A DNA stretch of 64,000 nt from positions 39,864,245 through 39,928,244 of the forward strand of contig OX638372.1 in assembly GCA_951812925.1 (NCBI GenBank), in the 5' to 3' direction. The DNA is from Calliopum simillimum (Eukaryota > Arthropoda > Insecta > Diptera > Lauxaniidae). Both the position numbers and the translations under genes were made by a program. A model generated the notes under the pieces. It was not told the DNA's origin. It made no database searches and saw only the letters and a program-made list of their open reading frames with translations. This document shows positions 26,201 through 34,317 of the stretch, piece after piece; position 1 is the first letter of the stretch, and each line of letters begins with the position of its first letter.

Positions 26201-29200
26201 CCCAACGTGGCATATGGACGCATTGTCAAGTCGCACATACCCGACAAGAAATTAGTTCAGGAATTTCGGATTAGGATCAGATCTGGATCAGGTATTCCTT
26301 AATACGGCCATCTGATCAGTTCCTTATCAGGATCTGATACCAAAAATTTTAATACGGACCAAGAGTGTTGTTTAAATCGTCATCGTATCAAATTTGTAGA
26401 ACTAAATTAATATTCCATATCTAAACGACCACAGAAAGTTTTCTCAAACACATTTTAGGTGATTATCATGTTTATATCATAACAAATGCTACAAAATGTT
26501 TTAGGAAAGCGTTTTGTGGCCGAACGATATTAAAATTAATTTATATGGATATGATCCGGTCCTGAATAATAAAGATATTACTTTTCTGATGAGGACCTGA
26601 AATATTCTGATCCATTCCTGAAAACTCTATGGGACTTAGGTCGTTTTGTCAAAATGCCACAGATATTTTAAAATATTTAAATTCGACTGGATTGATAAAA
26701 GTACAGGATGTCCCAAAAGAAAGTTTATTTTTAGCGGACCAAATAAAAAAAAAAGTAAGTCATCTATCGAAAACACGTTTACGATTCATTAAAGTACACA
26801 ATTTTGAAATTTATTTCTTTAATATAATATTGCCCAAATGTAAATCCTCGCAGACATGGCACTCATTTATTCGAACACGGCAGGTAGACTCTGTAATGGC
26901 TGCCTTTTCTTCATGGATATTTTTTTTAAAATACGCCAAACAAGTTGATCCATTGGTGTAAACTTTAGATTTTTCCGCTTAGGGAAAAGTCCATAAAATA
27001 TAAATCAAGACTGTATGGATGCCAATTTATGTTGAAAGGCGCTCAATTGCCTGGTTTACGAAGTCAAACCTTTGACTGTCATTCTGGAGCTTTAATTCTC
27101 ATAACAATTGAATTTCATTTTAGTGCAGCTTTAGCTATTTGTGTATAATACAGTATAATGACGGTTTAGGTACATTTAAAGTACTAGCGAGCTTTTAAAT
27201 TGAAAAGTTCGGATCGTCATAAACAGATTGGTTAACACTCTTCACATTTTTAGCTGTTCTTAATGATCTAAGTCGCCTCAATTTTGGCTTTTCCAATATT
27301 GTGCTCGTATCCTCAGACTTTTTCTCCCAATGAGAAGTATGTGGCAAAAGCCTCGAACATTGCACACTGCAGTCATCGATTTATCGTTTTTTGTAAAACT
27401 TTCGCACACACGGTTTGGTTGCGAAAAACGCTCCATGGTGATTAAATTTTCAAGAACCAGACTACAGATTGATATACCCACCATACCCCTTGGATTCGTT
27501 TTGTTCAAGCAAGAAGCTACACAAATATTAACTTTCTTTTGGAATACTGTGTTAGTAGTTTTTGTTAGTGTTTTACATAAAGTACTAGACAAAATGCTCA
27601 GCCTAAGATGTGATATATTCATCTTTGGTGGCAAAATAATGTCGCTTTACTCGAACAACTTCTTTGGCTTACTACAGAATTTGATGCTGCTTTCAAATTC
27701 TCTCAGCTATTGCGTAATTTATTCTAGAAAGTCTAAAACTGAAAGATTTATTCCTTTGACTACACATTACTTACTTGTTCTTATAAACGATTTGGCATTT
27801 AAACGTTTATCCTGTTGTGGTGTCTCCAAATAATCAACGCAATAGATGCCACCTATAATGCGATACTTGCGCAAGTTCACATCAGTCTCGAGTAGACCAA
27901 AACCCTCTGGGCCAATTGCACGACGACGTGCTTTATTTAAGCTATCCTCATATTCCGTGTACAATTTATCAACATCAAAATTACGTTCCGCTGTCGGTTG
28001 GGATGATGACGAATGTTCGTGATTCATGTGAGCTAATGAGGATGGTTCAACATCCTTGCTGCATTCATCTAACATATTCTGAAGTATTTCCTTGCGCTTA
28101 CGCCATTCAATTTTGGTCTGTATCAATATATCTGCAAAAGGAATTGTAAGAAATCAGATACGTACATATATATAACATTAAACTCAACATACTCATATTC
28201 TCTGGTCTGGGTCTTTTTAAATTAAAACTTGGACAGTAGTCACTGAAGTGATCATAATTCAACCAGAGTCCTCTTAATGCTGCGCTACGCAATTCTACAG
28301 TTGGTGGCAGCGTTATTTGTAGTTCGATTACAGCGAAGTCAATTTCAGTGTGTTGGGTTTGTTCACCGATGCGAGCTTTTGGATTAACAGAGCTAATGAT
28401 CAATGAGACATATGGAAGATTTGTAAGAAAGTATTTAATAATCAGTGGTAAATCTGACTCACAGCTGTGCATCCTTTGAAAATGTCCAAATTAGACTTTG
28501 AAAGACATCTGAGGAATATTCATGTTTTGAAACGCCTGGTCGATCAATTCTTAAAAAGAGCGAGAAAGTTTTTTTAAATTCTGCCACAAAAAATTCGCTC
28601 ACACTCACTGCATATCTCGCTCAATGTGGGACATTGTCTTATATGTAAACGCATCAAGATATTCATTCAGAAATACCCGTATCTCCGACTTCAAACGCTT
28701 CAAGTCTAAAAGTTTATGTGGTGGATCATTTCGCTCCTGTAGCGCTTCCTCGAGTTCCTCAAGAATCTATTTAATATTGATGAAATTTTTCCTTCTTTGT
28801 CTCCTCCTATGTACACAAACTCACCCCTAACACCTCCTTCATGCGTCTTGCGTAGACATCACCCAGGTTACCCTGCTGTCGCTTCAATGCCGTACGTGAC
28901 AGATCCGGTACACTGGAATCCTGTGTTAGCAACGTACGCTCATCTGTCTTAAGTAACCAATTTCTTGACTTTCGTTCACGCTCCACAATGTCAGCGCGCC
29001 ATTGATGAATGTATTTACGTAGGTCACTCGGACTATTGGCATTAGGCAGGCCATTGCAACGCATAAATTTCTCCCAGTCACGTTCTTCCTTGTCATTCTG
29101 TTTGATGGCACCGATAGTGTCCTGTATGTCATTGAAAAAGGCCATGCTATCCTTGAGTTGCTCTCGCCTTAGTTTATTCTCTATGATTTCCTCTTGCTGA

Positions 29201-29611
29201 CGCTTTTTGGCCTGCTCACGTTCGACTTGACGTCGCTGGCGTTCTTCTTCGAGTTTTTTCTGTCTGCATGGATTAAGGGAAAAAGAGAGAGAGAGAGAGA
29301 GAAAGGCAGAGAGAGAGAAAAAAATTACAAAAATGGTAATCACTACTACTTTGAGTCTGTGTAAGCGTTGAGTTAAACGAATTAGTGCCGTTTGCTTGGC
29401 TCAATTCTCTGGTGATGGTTAAATTGGATTTTGATTTTTTACTTTTCCTTTTCCATTTCAATGCGTTGTAATTCAGCCTGTTCGGCCTCTAGGCGGGCCT
29501 TTTCCTTTTTGGAAAGTTTCTTTTTGGGTGGCTAAGGAAATGAATGTAATTTATGAGTGTTTTGCTTTTGAGATGTAAATTAGATTAAATTTATGTTATT
29601 TTGCTTACCAT
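14006..29611 (-). CDS. DNAI7: Axonemal dynein intermediate chain 7 homologue (DNAI7/CASC1/CFAP94 family), 14 exons
   Basis: This is a predicted 1,191-residue protein of the DNAI7 (CASC1) family, which associates with axonemal dyneins of motile cilia and flagella; in flies the likely sites are sperm tails and chordotonal neurons (family knowledge, not visible here). I assembled it from GT-AG junctions whose phases all agree. Landmarks: a Lys-rich start (MPPKKKLSKKEKARLEAEQ, as in vertebrate CASC1), a coiled coil (about 10-75), FMRCNGLPN (about 100), LWLNYDHFSDY, YRIIGGIYCVDYLETP, VIWFEPPIACRWE, GKWSTRD, MPYQTWEIKPD and FSWSRWNLLAG near the C terminus. It is much longer than the human protein (about 700 residues from memory), mainly through Ser/Thr/Lys-rich and acidic insertions in exons 9-10. 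Introns 7, 9, 10 and 12 are 1.4-4.6 kb and full of transposon debris; the rest are 58-281 bp. All frames are open, so the gene looks intact. Exon borders are prediction only. Confidence 0.88.
14527..14902 (-). CDS. DNAI7: DNAI7 exon 13
   Basis: Residues 987-1112, PGTILFSFTASIISLDITI through LSHNFSWSRWNLLAGSRTAV. The FSWSRWNLL block is conserved. Acceptor TTTTACAG after a 4.6-kb intron, donor GTATGT. Confidence 0.88.
15750..17021 (+). mobile_element. Mariner element, internally deleted, in DNAI7 intron 12
   Basis: Inverted repeats of roughly 80 bp bound the element: AAGTTTGACATTTCTTAGC at 15750 and its inverse ending near 17021, each with a CATAAACGTAC block. Between them lies the N-terminal half of a mariner transposase (15868-16243): HNFRRGISRQECINELRSLY, then a helix-turn-helix paired-type region (APSYRTVKNWFNEFNRGRR). 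A frame break sits just after the start, and coding stops at the inserted palindrome. The catalytic half is deleted, so the copy is dead. The linker sequence matches the remnant at 1.9-2.6 kb. Orientation is opposite to the host gene. Confidence 0.8.
16248..16916. mobile_element. 669-bp palindromic element inserted in the mariner
   Basis: Near-perfect inverted arms run from CACAGGACCACAAAAAAAAA to its complement ending CCTGTG, flanked by TTA on both sides (16245-16247, 16917-16919). Arms extend almost to the centre near 16580. The internal sequence is related to the 6.35-7.48-kb element. No coding capacity. Confidence 0.9.
17111..17421. repeat. MITE-like segment with about 22-bp inverted ends
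   Basis: TTGACAAAACAACCTAA at 17112 recurs inverted at 17404-17420 as TTAGGTTGTTTTGTCAA. The roughly 310-bp interior has no coding motif. The superfamily is not clear. Confidence 0.55.
17429..17897. repeat. Diverged palindrome, about 470 bp, DNAI7 intron 12
   Basis: Left arm ACAAGGTGGGCGGGAATCGG and CGAAATTCACACA pair with the right arm (GCGAATTTCGAAAAG, CCAATCCCCACCCACACTGT). The arms show more mismatches than the other palindromes, suggesting greater age. Confidence 0.55.
17898..19523. other. Rest of DNAI7 intron 12, nothing recognised
   Basis: Intron sequence with one region of local dyad symmetry (GACATGTC near 18578 and 18601). No coding frame or transposon protein is seen. Confidence 0.5.
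19524..19599 (-). CDS. DNAI7: DNAI7 exon 12
   Basis: Residues 962-987, including NMPYQTWEIKPD, one of the clearest conserved blocks of the family (NMPYQSWELRP in vertebrates). Acceptor TTGCAG, donor GTACAT. Confidence 0.9.
19874..19992 (-). CDS. DNAI7: DNAI7 exon 11
   Basis: Residues 922-962, GKLKALNLAALTQGKWSTRD and DKLSIQFRTGRL, aligned with the GKHWRTDG...LVTFSLDTFG part of vertebrate DNAI7. Acceptor TTCAG, donor GTACAT. Confidence 0.87.
20703..20917. repeat. (TCGTA)n pentanucleotide microsatellite, about 43 copies, DNAI7 intron 10
   Basis: An almost perfect 215-bp array with a block of six TCGCA variants at 20851-20880. The four long open frames over it (SYRIV or RYDTI repeats) are translation artefacts. 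Confidence 0.97.
21408..21865 (-). CDS. DNAI7: DNAI7 exon 10 (acidic insertion)
   Basis: Residues 770-922: Gln/Ser/Gly-rich, then an acidic EEKPEEVEEEVSSSEYDE tract. Acceptor CCATAG is weak, but phase 0 on entry and phase 2 on exit both fit and the frame is open. Donor GTGAGT. Confidence 0.75.
22321..23345 (+). pseudogene. IS630/Tc1-like transposase remnant with internal triplication, DNAI7 intron 9
   Basis: This is a broken cut-and-paste transposase of the IS630-Tc1-mariner superfamily. It begins MDRFTKEQLIEIVKFW (22321), then jumps by deletion to the first catalytic block FSDEAHFHLGGYVNKQNCRIWG, present three times in direct repeat. It resumes with RYHNMLEDYFVLAVK, the second Asp in FEQDGATLHTTH (22975-23010) and C-terminal SDFKSNITSVIRAVPE to about 23340. 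Stops and frameshifts are frequent (after HTTHL, in place of Trp in DFFL*SY). It is related to the copies at 26.7-27.4 kb and 52.9-54.2 kb. Confidence 0.82.
22384..22836 (+). repeat. 151-bp tandem triplication within the transposase remnant
   Basis: TCAATTCCAAAAAATCCAAA begins at 22384, 22535 and 22686, spacing 151 bp each time. The units differ at only a few positions (for example ACAAGG/ACGAGG, GCCAAACTG/GCAAAACTG), so the duplication is fairly recent. Confidence 0.92.
23696..24507 (-). CDS. DNAI7: DNAI7 exon 9 (with fly-specific insertion)
   Basis: Residues 499-769. It starts with VIWFEPPIACRWE (conserved) and continues into a Ser/Thr/Pro/Lys-rich low-complexity stretch without obvious vertebrate counterpart, then FDMFDIPSGIDIHGLLKDFV and a basic KKKAKK cluster. 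Acceptor CTACCAG, donor GTGAGT. Confidence 0.85.
24589..24750 (-). CDS. DNAI7: DNAI7 exon 8
   Basis: Residues 445-499 with a proline-rich YKPPPPVQPGVRRLPEE and a helix EIEAEMRMIEAALDKLALV. Acceptor TTGCAG, donor GTATTA (weak). Splicing to exon 9 joins LQL to NSVIWFEPP, matching the family. Confidence 0.8.
25380..25960 (+). repeat. Dispersed repeat in DNAI7 intron 7, inverted relative to 48.2-48.8 kb
   Basis: CATTCTCCGTTCC, GTTAGTTTTGCTTAAACC, TTAACGATTTAAGCGTCAATC and GTGTAATTATAATGGCGAA match, in inverse orientation, sequence at 48185-48800. Within it a GGTTGCCAC(C/T) ... CAGATAAACTT motif repeats two to three times. No coding capacity. Confidence 0.7.
26047..26215 (+). mobile_element. Possible LTR retrotransposon remnant: LTR end plus primer-binding site
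   Basis: TGTGGGGACAAAAC starts a possible LTR. AATAAAGG lies near 26170, and ATAAAACATT is followed by TGGCGCCCAACGTGG (26196-26210), a typical tRNA-primer-binding site (tRNA-Lys-like). No gag or pol follows, so only the 5' edge remains. Confidence 0.4.
26700..27436 (-). pseudogene. Decayed IS630/Tc1-like transposon, DNAI7 intron 7
   Basis: On the minus strand, ATG at 27436 opens MERFSQPNRVCESF, a damaged N terminus of the same family as the 52.9-kb element, followed out of frame by RLRSLRTAKNVKSVNQSV near 27280-27225. The far end carries EEKAAITESTCRVRINECH ... GNIILKK near 26925-26829, a recognisable C terminus. The catalytic middle is missing or unreadable. TACAGGATGTCCCAAAAGAA at 26701 looks like a terminal repeat of such elements; its partner was not located. 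Same orientation as DNAI7. Confidence 0.6.
27775..28131 (-). CDS. DNAI7: DNAI7 exon 7
   Basis: Residues 326-445, including RKYRIIGGIYCVDYLETPQQ, the counterpart of GGVYHLDILELPPQ in vertebrates. Acceptor TTGCAG, donor GTAAGT, followed by a 3.0-kb intron. Confidence 0.9.
28193..28392 (-). CDS. DNAI7: DNAI7 exon 6
   Basis: Residues 259-326 (SVNPKARIGEQTQHTEIDF ... GLWLNYDHFSDYCPSF). The NYDHFS block is conserved in the family. Acceptor ATTAG, donor GTATGT. Confidence 0.88.
28463..28549 (-). CDS. DNAI7: DNAI7 exon 5
   Basis: Residues 230-259, including SLIWTFSKDAQL, which corresponds to the LYVWANL block of vertebrate homologues. Acceptor TTAAG, donor GTGAGT. Phase fits both sides. Confidence 0.75.
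28609..28766 (-). CDS. DNAI7: DNAI7 exon 4
   Basis: Residues 178-230 (ILEELEEALQERNDPPHKLL...). Acceptor AAATAG, donor GTGAGT; the upstream intron is only 58 bp. Confidence 0.85.
28825..29263 (-). CDS. DNAI7: DNAI7 exon 3
   Basis: Residues 31-177. It continues the charged coiled coil (KKLEEERQRRQVEREQAKKR) and contains WEKFMRCNGLPNANSPSDL, the conserved N-terminal family block. Acceptor TGCAG, donor GTGAGT. A (GA)n-rich pyrimidine tract lies just upstream in intron 2. Confidence 0.88.
29443..29531 (-). CDS. DNAI7: DNAI7 exon 2
   Basis: Residues 2-31, a highly charged Lys/Glu segment (LSKKEKARLEAEQAELQRIE). Acceptor CTTAG and donor GTAAAA; ends in phase 2. Confidence 0.85.
29609..29611 (-). 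CDS. DNAI7: DNAI7 exon 1 coding part: start codon only
   Basis: ATG is followed immediately by the donor GTAAGC. The choice rests on the next exon starting PPKKK in phase 0, which aligns with the MGPKKK start of vertebrate homologues. The 5' UTR continues upstream for at most about 29 bp before the 1.1-kb palindrome begins. Confidence 0.7.
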
Positions 29612-29640
29612 TTTGGTATAATTTTTTTTTAAAGTTTAAT

Positions 29641-30756
29641 TTGCAACTGGTACAAACCATTTCAAAACGATCAAGATTTTTTTTATGGCATCAGATTTGG
29701 CTATAAATTAGCATAAGCAATAGTTGCATAGTGGAAAAAATTACTACCAAATATTTTTTCAAAATTTAAAAAAATGGCGGAGATATTGGACTTTGAAATT
29801 TTTAGGTTAGTTTTATTTGAGAAGCTATAACTTCGGTTGCATTTATCCAATTTTCAATTTTATAGTGTTAAATGATTTGTCTTAAAACAGGCTTTGAAAT
29901 AAAAACTAGCAAACATTTTTTTTTTTATATATATATAGTTTACACTGAAAAAAAAAATTTAAATTGAGTTTCCCAAAATACGTCCTTTTTAATATTTTTT
30001 ATTTTTCTTGTAAAAAAAGCTACAAGTGTAACTTATCAGTCCTCCAAAAATTGGAGTGGGCCTGCCAGTGGTTCTCCAGAAAAACAATAAAATGTAGCAT
30101 CTTCCCCAATTTTTCAGTACATTTTTTTAATTTAAAATTTTTATTAAAAAAAATTTTTAAATGCTGAAAATAGTTTATTGACTGTTTTTTTGCTTGTATA
30201 GTACTAATATAAGTACCAACGCACTTTTTTCAAATTCAAATTAACGTTTAATTAAAAATTTCAAATTCAAAAAAATTGTACTGAAAAATTGCGGCAAAAG
30301 CTACATTTTATTGTTTTTCTGGAGAACCACTGGGAGGCCCACTCCAATTTTTGGAGGACTGATAAGTTACACTTGTAGCTTTTTTTACAAGAAAAATAAA
30401 AAATATTAAAAAGGACGTATTTTGGGAAACTCAATTTAAATTTTTTTTTTCAGTGTGAACTATATATATAAAAAAAAAAAAAATGTTTGCTAGTTTTTAT
30501 TTCAAAGCCTGTTTTAAGACAAATCATTTAACACCATAAAATTGAAAATTGGATAAATGCAACCGAAGTTATAGCTTCTCAAAAAAAACTAACCTAAAAA
30601 TTTCAAAGTCCAATATCTCCGCCATTTTTTTAAATTTTGAAAAAATATTTGGTAGTAATTTTTTCCACTATGCAACTATTGCTTATGCCAATTTATAGCC
30701 AAATCGGATGCCATGAACAAATTTCTTGATCGTTTACACATGGTTTGTACCAACTG
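29641..30756. mobile_element. 1.1-kb palindrome immediately upstream of DNAI7
   Basis: Left end GCAACTGGTACAAACCAT (29643) and right end ATGGTTTGTACCAACTGC (30740-30757) are inverted. The arms continue through ATGGC(A/G)GAGATATTGGAC and GCAATAGTTGCATAGTGG to a centre near 30200, so nearly the whole element folds on itself. The ends lack the CACAGG terminus, although the right flank reads GATGTGTAA. No coding capacity. It starts about 30 bp before the DNAI7 start codon. Confidence 0.9.
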
Positions 30757-31390
30757 CGATGTGTAATTTAAGCAAACGTGATGTTTGTTAGCGACGACAG
30801 CGTTGTAATAAACTATTGAACACCCTTAGAAGTCACTTGTTTTATTGGCATGACGATGCGTTAACAAGTCGGTAACCCTGGAGACTTTAATGTAACTAAC
30901 ATGCTCAAATCATTATAAGAAGAATGTAGTAGTAGGAGTCATGTAGTACTGAGTTTGAAGTGGCATGTAGTCTGTCTGCCTGTTCTCATGGAGACTGAAT
31001 TTTGCTTCTAGTCTCCATGTCAATCCTTTGGCTTCTATTTCCATTACTTTTATTTTCATCATAATCTGTACTACTAAATCTACTCAACGACATCACTATA
31101 AAACTTTCCCCAGTTGTTGGGATATGACTTTGTAATAAGTTTCATAGCAACATACTTCAGGGGAACTTTCTTCTGACATAAAACATTGCCGGTTTTCTAG
31201 CTCTTCCGATATTCAAATCAAGAAATGATAACGAGAAAATGTTCATTTTGTCTCATACCCTGAGGTCATTTAACATTCTACATAACCAAATATTCCATGG
31301 CTAGTGCTCAGATATTGAGATTTGTCCTCACACCATTCAGATCCAAAGTCGTGTACTCCGTCTCGAGTATAAACTTCCATATGGACTTAA
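30757..31390. other. Intergenic DNA, no gene seen
   Basis: No continuous coding frame. CATGGAGACT occurs in both orientations (near 30988 and 31010), a small local inverted repeat. Confidence 0.5.
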
Positions 31391-31640
31391 GACACACTAC
31401 AGATAGTGGGTCAAGCTATTCAAAATTGTTATTTCAAAGTTCCTTCTACGTCTAAAGCAAGCCATTGACACTTACACAAAAGAAGTGAGAGACAGTTTCT
31501 TCCATATCAGGGCAATAACAAAGGTCGCCAATATTTAAGAAACCTACACGAGATGCATGGTTTCTCATGACACAATCTCCAGTAATAGCACCAATTAAGA
31601 TACGCACATTATATTGATCTAATATGTCACATGTCAGAAC
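31391..31640 (-). pseudogene. LINE ORF2 C-terminal fragment (zinc-knuckle-like end)
   Basis: The minus strand reads NVRILIGAITGDCVMRNHAS, then LCYCPDMEETVSHFFC, and after a frameshift FRRRRNFEITILNSL before a stop. This pattern (L-L-T-G...H-A...C..C...E-T..H-F-L-C) is typical of the C-terminal end of RNase-H-bearing non-LTR retrotransposons of the I/R1 type. Reverse transcriptase is absent, so it is a small fragment. Confidence 0.55.
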
Positions 31641-32129
31641 TTTAGAAAAATAAAAAACCTTATTCGCATCAGACGGAGGAATGATATCAAGTCAAAGTGA
31701 AAGTGGGAGTTGCCACGTCCCCAAAAAACTAAATTCATTACTTCTCTGAATATATTAGACGCAGTTTGTAGATAAGGTGTAGAAAGCTTGTTACAGACAC
31801 AGAAAAAAATAACATCCATTGGAGAAGCGGACACTGCCACGCCCCAAAAATATAAAACTCATTATATCTCCGAAACTGTTCGAACATGAATCAGATTTGG
31901 TGTATGTTTAAAAGGCATCGAGACAAATAATATCAACTAAAAAAATGGTCAGTTCTAAATCTCTCACTGTGCGTTCTGTAAAATGCAAAATTGGATCTCT
32001 TATTCCACTGAAATAAATAATAAAAATTTGTTTTTTAAGCAAGCAAGCACTAAATAAGAAAAACTATTTTTTCTTAAATAAGTAATCCACAAACAGATTC
32101 ATAATTTCGTAAATTTTTCACATCTAAAA
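31641..32129. other. Intergenic DNA with a twice-repeated TGCCACG(C/T)CCCCAAAAA block
   Basis: TGCCACGTCCCCAAAAA near 31710 and TGCCACGCCCCAAAAAT near 31835 are followed by similar (A)CTCATTA sequences, a short eroded duplication. No coding frame. Confidence 0.5.
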
Positions 32130-33310
32130 TATCAGTAAAAGTCCAAATTTATCGAACAACATTGAATACATCGGAGAAATTGGAAAAAAGTCCATGTGTA
32201 AAATTCCCAAAATATCGAAAAATATTGAAATACGTTGAAGAAATCGGCAGAAGTCGAAAAGTATCGAAAAACATCTTAAATATCGGCAAAAGTCAAAAAG
32301 TATCAAAAATATTGAAATACTTCGATGAATCAAAAAAACATCTAAAATATTAATAACAGTCCAAAAATATCAAAAAACATCTAAAATAAAGGTAAAAATC
32401 CAAAAATTTCCAATAAAAATATCGGTAAAAGTCAAAAAGTATTAAAAATATTAAAATACATCTAAGAAATCTGTAAAAGTCCATTGAAGAAATCGGCAGA
32501 AGTCCAAAAGTATCGAGAAACATCTAAAATATCGGTAAAAGTCAAAAAGTATCAAAAATATTGAAATATATCGAAGAAATCTGTAAAAGTCCATTGAAGA
32601 AATCGGCAGAAATCCAAAAGTATCGAAAAACATCTAAAATATCGGTAAAAGTCAAAAACTATCAAAAATATTGAAATACACATAAGAAATCTGTAAAAGT
32701 TCATTGGAGAAATCGGCAGATGTCCAAAAGTATCGAAAAACATCTAAAATATAGGCAAAATTCCAAAAGTATCGAAAAACATCTTAAATATCGTTAAAAG
32801 TCAAAAAGTATCAAAAATATTGAAATACATACATCGATGAAATCTGCGAAAGTCCAAGTGTATCAAAAAACATCTAAAATATTAGTAACAGTTCTAAAAT
32901 ATCGAAAAACCTCTAAAATAAAAGTAAAAATCCAAAAATGTCGAAAGACATCTACAAAGGTTCAAAAGTATTGAAAAACATCTAAAATAAAATACCGGTA
33001 AAAGCCCAAAAGTATCAAAGTAAAGTCCAAAAGTCCAAAAATATAGAAAAAGCATCTGAAATTTCGGGAAAGCCCAAAAGTATCGAAAAACATCTAAAAT
33101 AAAGGCAAAATTCCAGAAGTATCGAAAAACATCTAAAATATCGGTAAGAGCCAAAAAGTATCAAAAATATTGAAATACATCGAATAAATCTGTAAAAGTT
33201 CAAAAATATCGAAAAAACATCTAAAATTTCGGGAAAGTTCAAAAGTATCGAAAAACATCTAAGATATCGGTAAAAGTTCAAAAGTATTGAAAAACATCTA
33301 AAATAATTCC
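32130..33310. repeat. Satellite-like tandem array, 110-bp higher-order period
   Basis: Built from short modules such as AAAAGT(C)CAAAAGTATCGAAAA and ACATCTAAAATATCGG. Regular 110-bp units begin at CCATTGAAGAAATCGGCAG at 32481, 32591 and 32701; outside this core the modules are shuffled. The Phe/Asp/Arg-rich open frames on the minus strand are by-products. Confidence 0.9.
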
Positions 33311-33431
33311 AAAAGTATCAAAGAATATTGGATTGAATCGAAGAAATCGATAAAATACCAGAGACGGAAAAGACAACAACACATAATTCATGAAGCAGCA
33401 TAAGCAGTAACGATGCAAATGTAAAAGATAA

Positions 33432-34314
33432 CACAGGTTTACAAAAAAAAAAAAAAAAATGTCATGGCGTTTTGACCAGACTATGTGTTCCCTAGGGACT
33501 TTGATGTCCTGAATCCGAATCCCGGGTCCGCTTTTTTTCAGAACGTCTGCGAAAAAATATTTAAAGGTCATATGGAGGTCATGTGTCTTTTGGTGATAAA
33601 TTCGCAAAAATTCTAAAACTAATTTTTTATTATTGAGTTCGTAGTCTTTAAAAAGAATATGTGATCAAAAAGGGTATCACGGATCTAGTTTCGGAGGTAT
33701 AGTCATCGGAAGATCTGGATATATCTTCTATGAAAACTGCTATAAGTTGAGAATCCCTGGATGGATTTGTAAAATATTGATGTCATAAGAAAGGTATTTG
33801 AACAATCTATAAAAATGTTGTGAACATATTTTCAATTGGTTTCATAGTTTTCGAGATATGAGCTTTTTAGAAATTTTGTGAAATTTTTCAATAACAACAA
33901 CAAATAAATCAACAACAACAAAAACAGCAACAACAATAACAACAACAATAAAATACCTTTCATATGACACCAATATTTTTTAAATCCCTCCAGGGGCTCT
34001 CATTTTTTAGTGGTTTTCATACAAGATATATATTCTAATCTTCCAATGGCTTTGTCTCCGAAACTAGGTCCGAGATACCATTTTTGATCACATATTATTT
34101 TTAAGGCCTAAGAGCTCAATGATTAAAAATTAGTTTCAGAATTTTAGCGAATTTATCACTAAACGACACATGACCTCCATATGACCTTTAAATATTTTTT
34201 CGCAGACGTTCTGAAAAAAAGCGGACCCGGGATTCGGATTCAGGACATCAAAGTCCCTAGGGGACACATAGTCTGGTCAAAACGCCATGACATTTTTTTT
34301 TTTGTAAACCTGTG
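33432..34314. mobile_element. 883-bp palindromic element, CACAGG family
   Basis: The end CACAGGTTTACAAAAAAAAA is mirrored at 34295-34314, with TAA on both sides (33429-33431, 34315-34317). Arms include TGTCATGGCGTTTTGACCAG, GACCTCCATATGACC and TCGGAAGATC, and a (CAA)n-like tract lies at the centre near 33893-33950. About four fifths of its length matches the element at 59292-60161. Non-coding. Confidence 0.92.
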
Positions 34315-34317
34315 TAA

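Noticed and set aside
26629..26961. 110-codon plus-strand frame as a host gene
   Set aside because: It overlaps the C-terminal remnant of the IS630-like transposase on the other strand and has no homology I recognise.
27330..27833. 167-codon frame on the plus strand
   Set aside because: Antisense to a decayed IS630-like transposase start and DNAI7 exon 7; hydrophobic composition with no domain.
29641..30756. Membership of the upstream palindrome in the CACAGG family
   Set aside because: Only the right flank (GTGTAA) hints at it. The left end, the A-tract and the CACAGG motif are absent.
32124..33281. Several Phe/Arg/Tyr-rich membrane-like frames on the minus strand
   Set aside because: By-products of the 110-bp satellite modules; the residues repeat with the DNA period.
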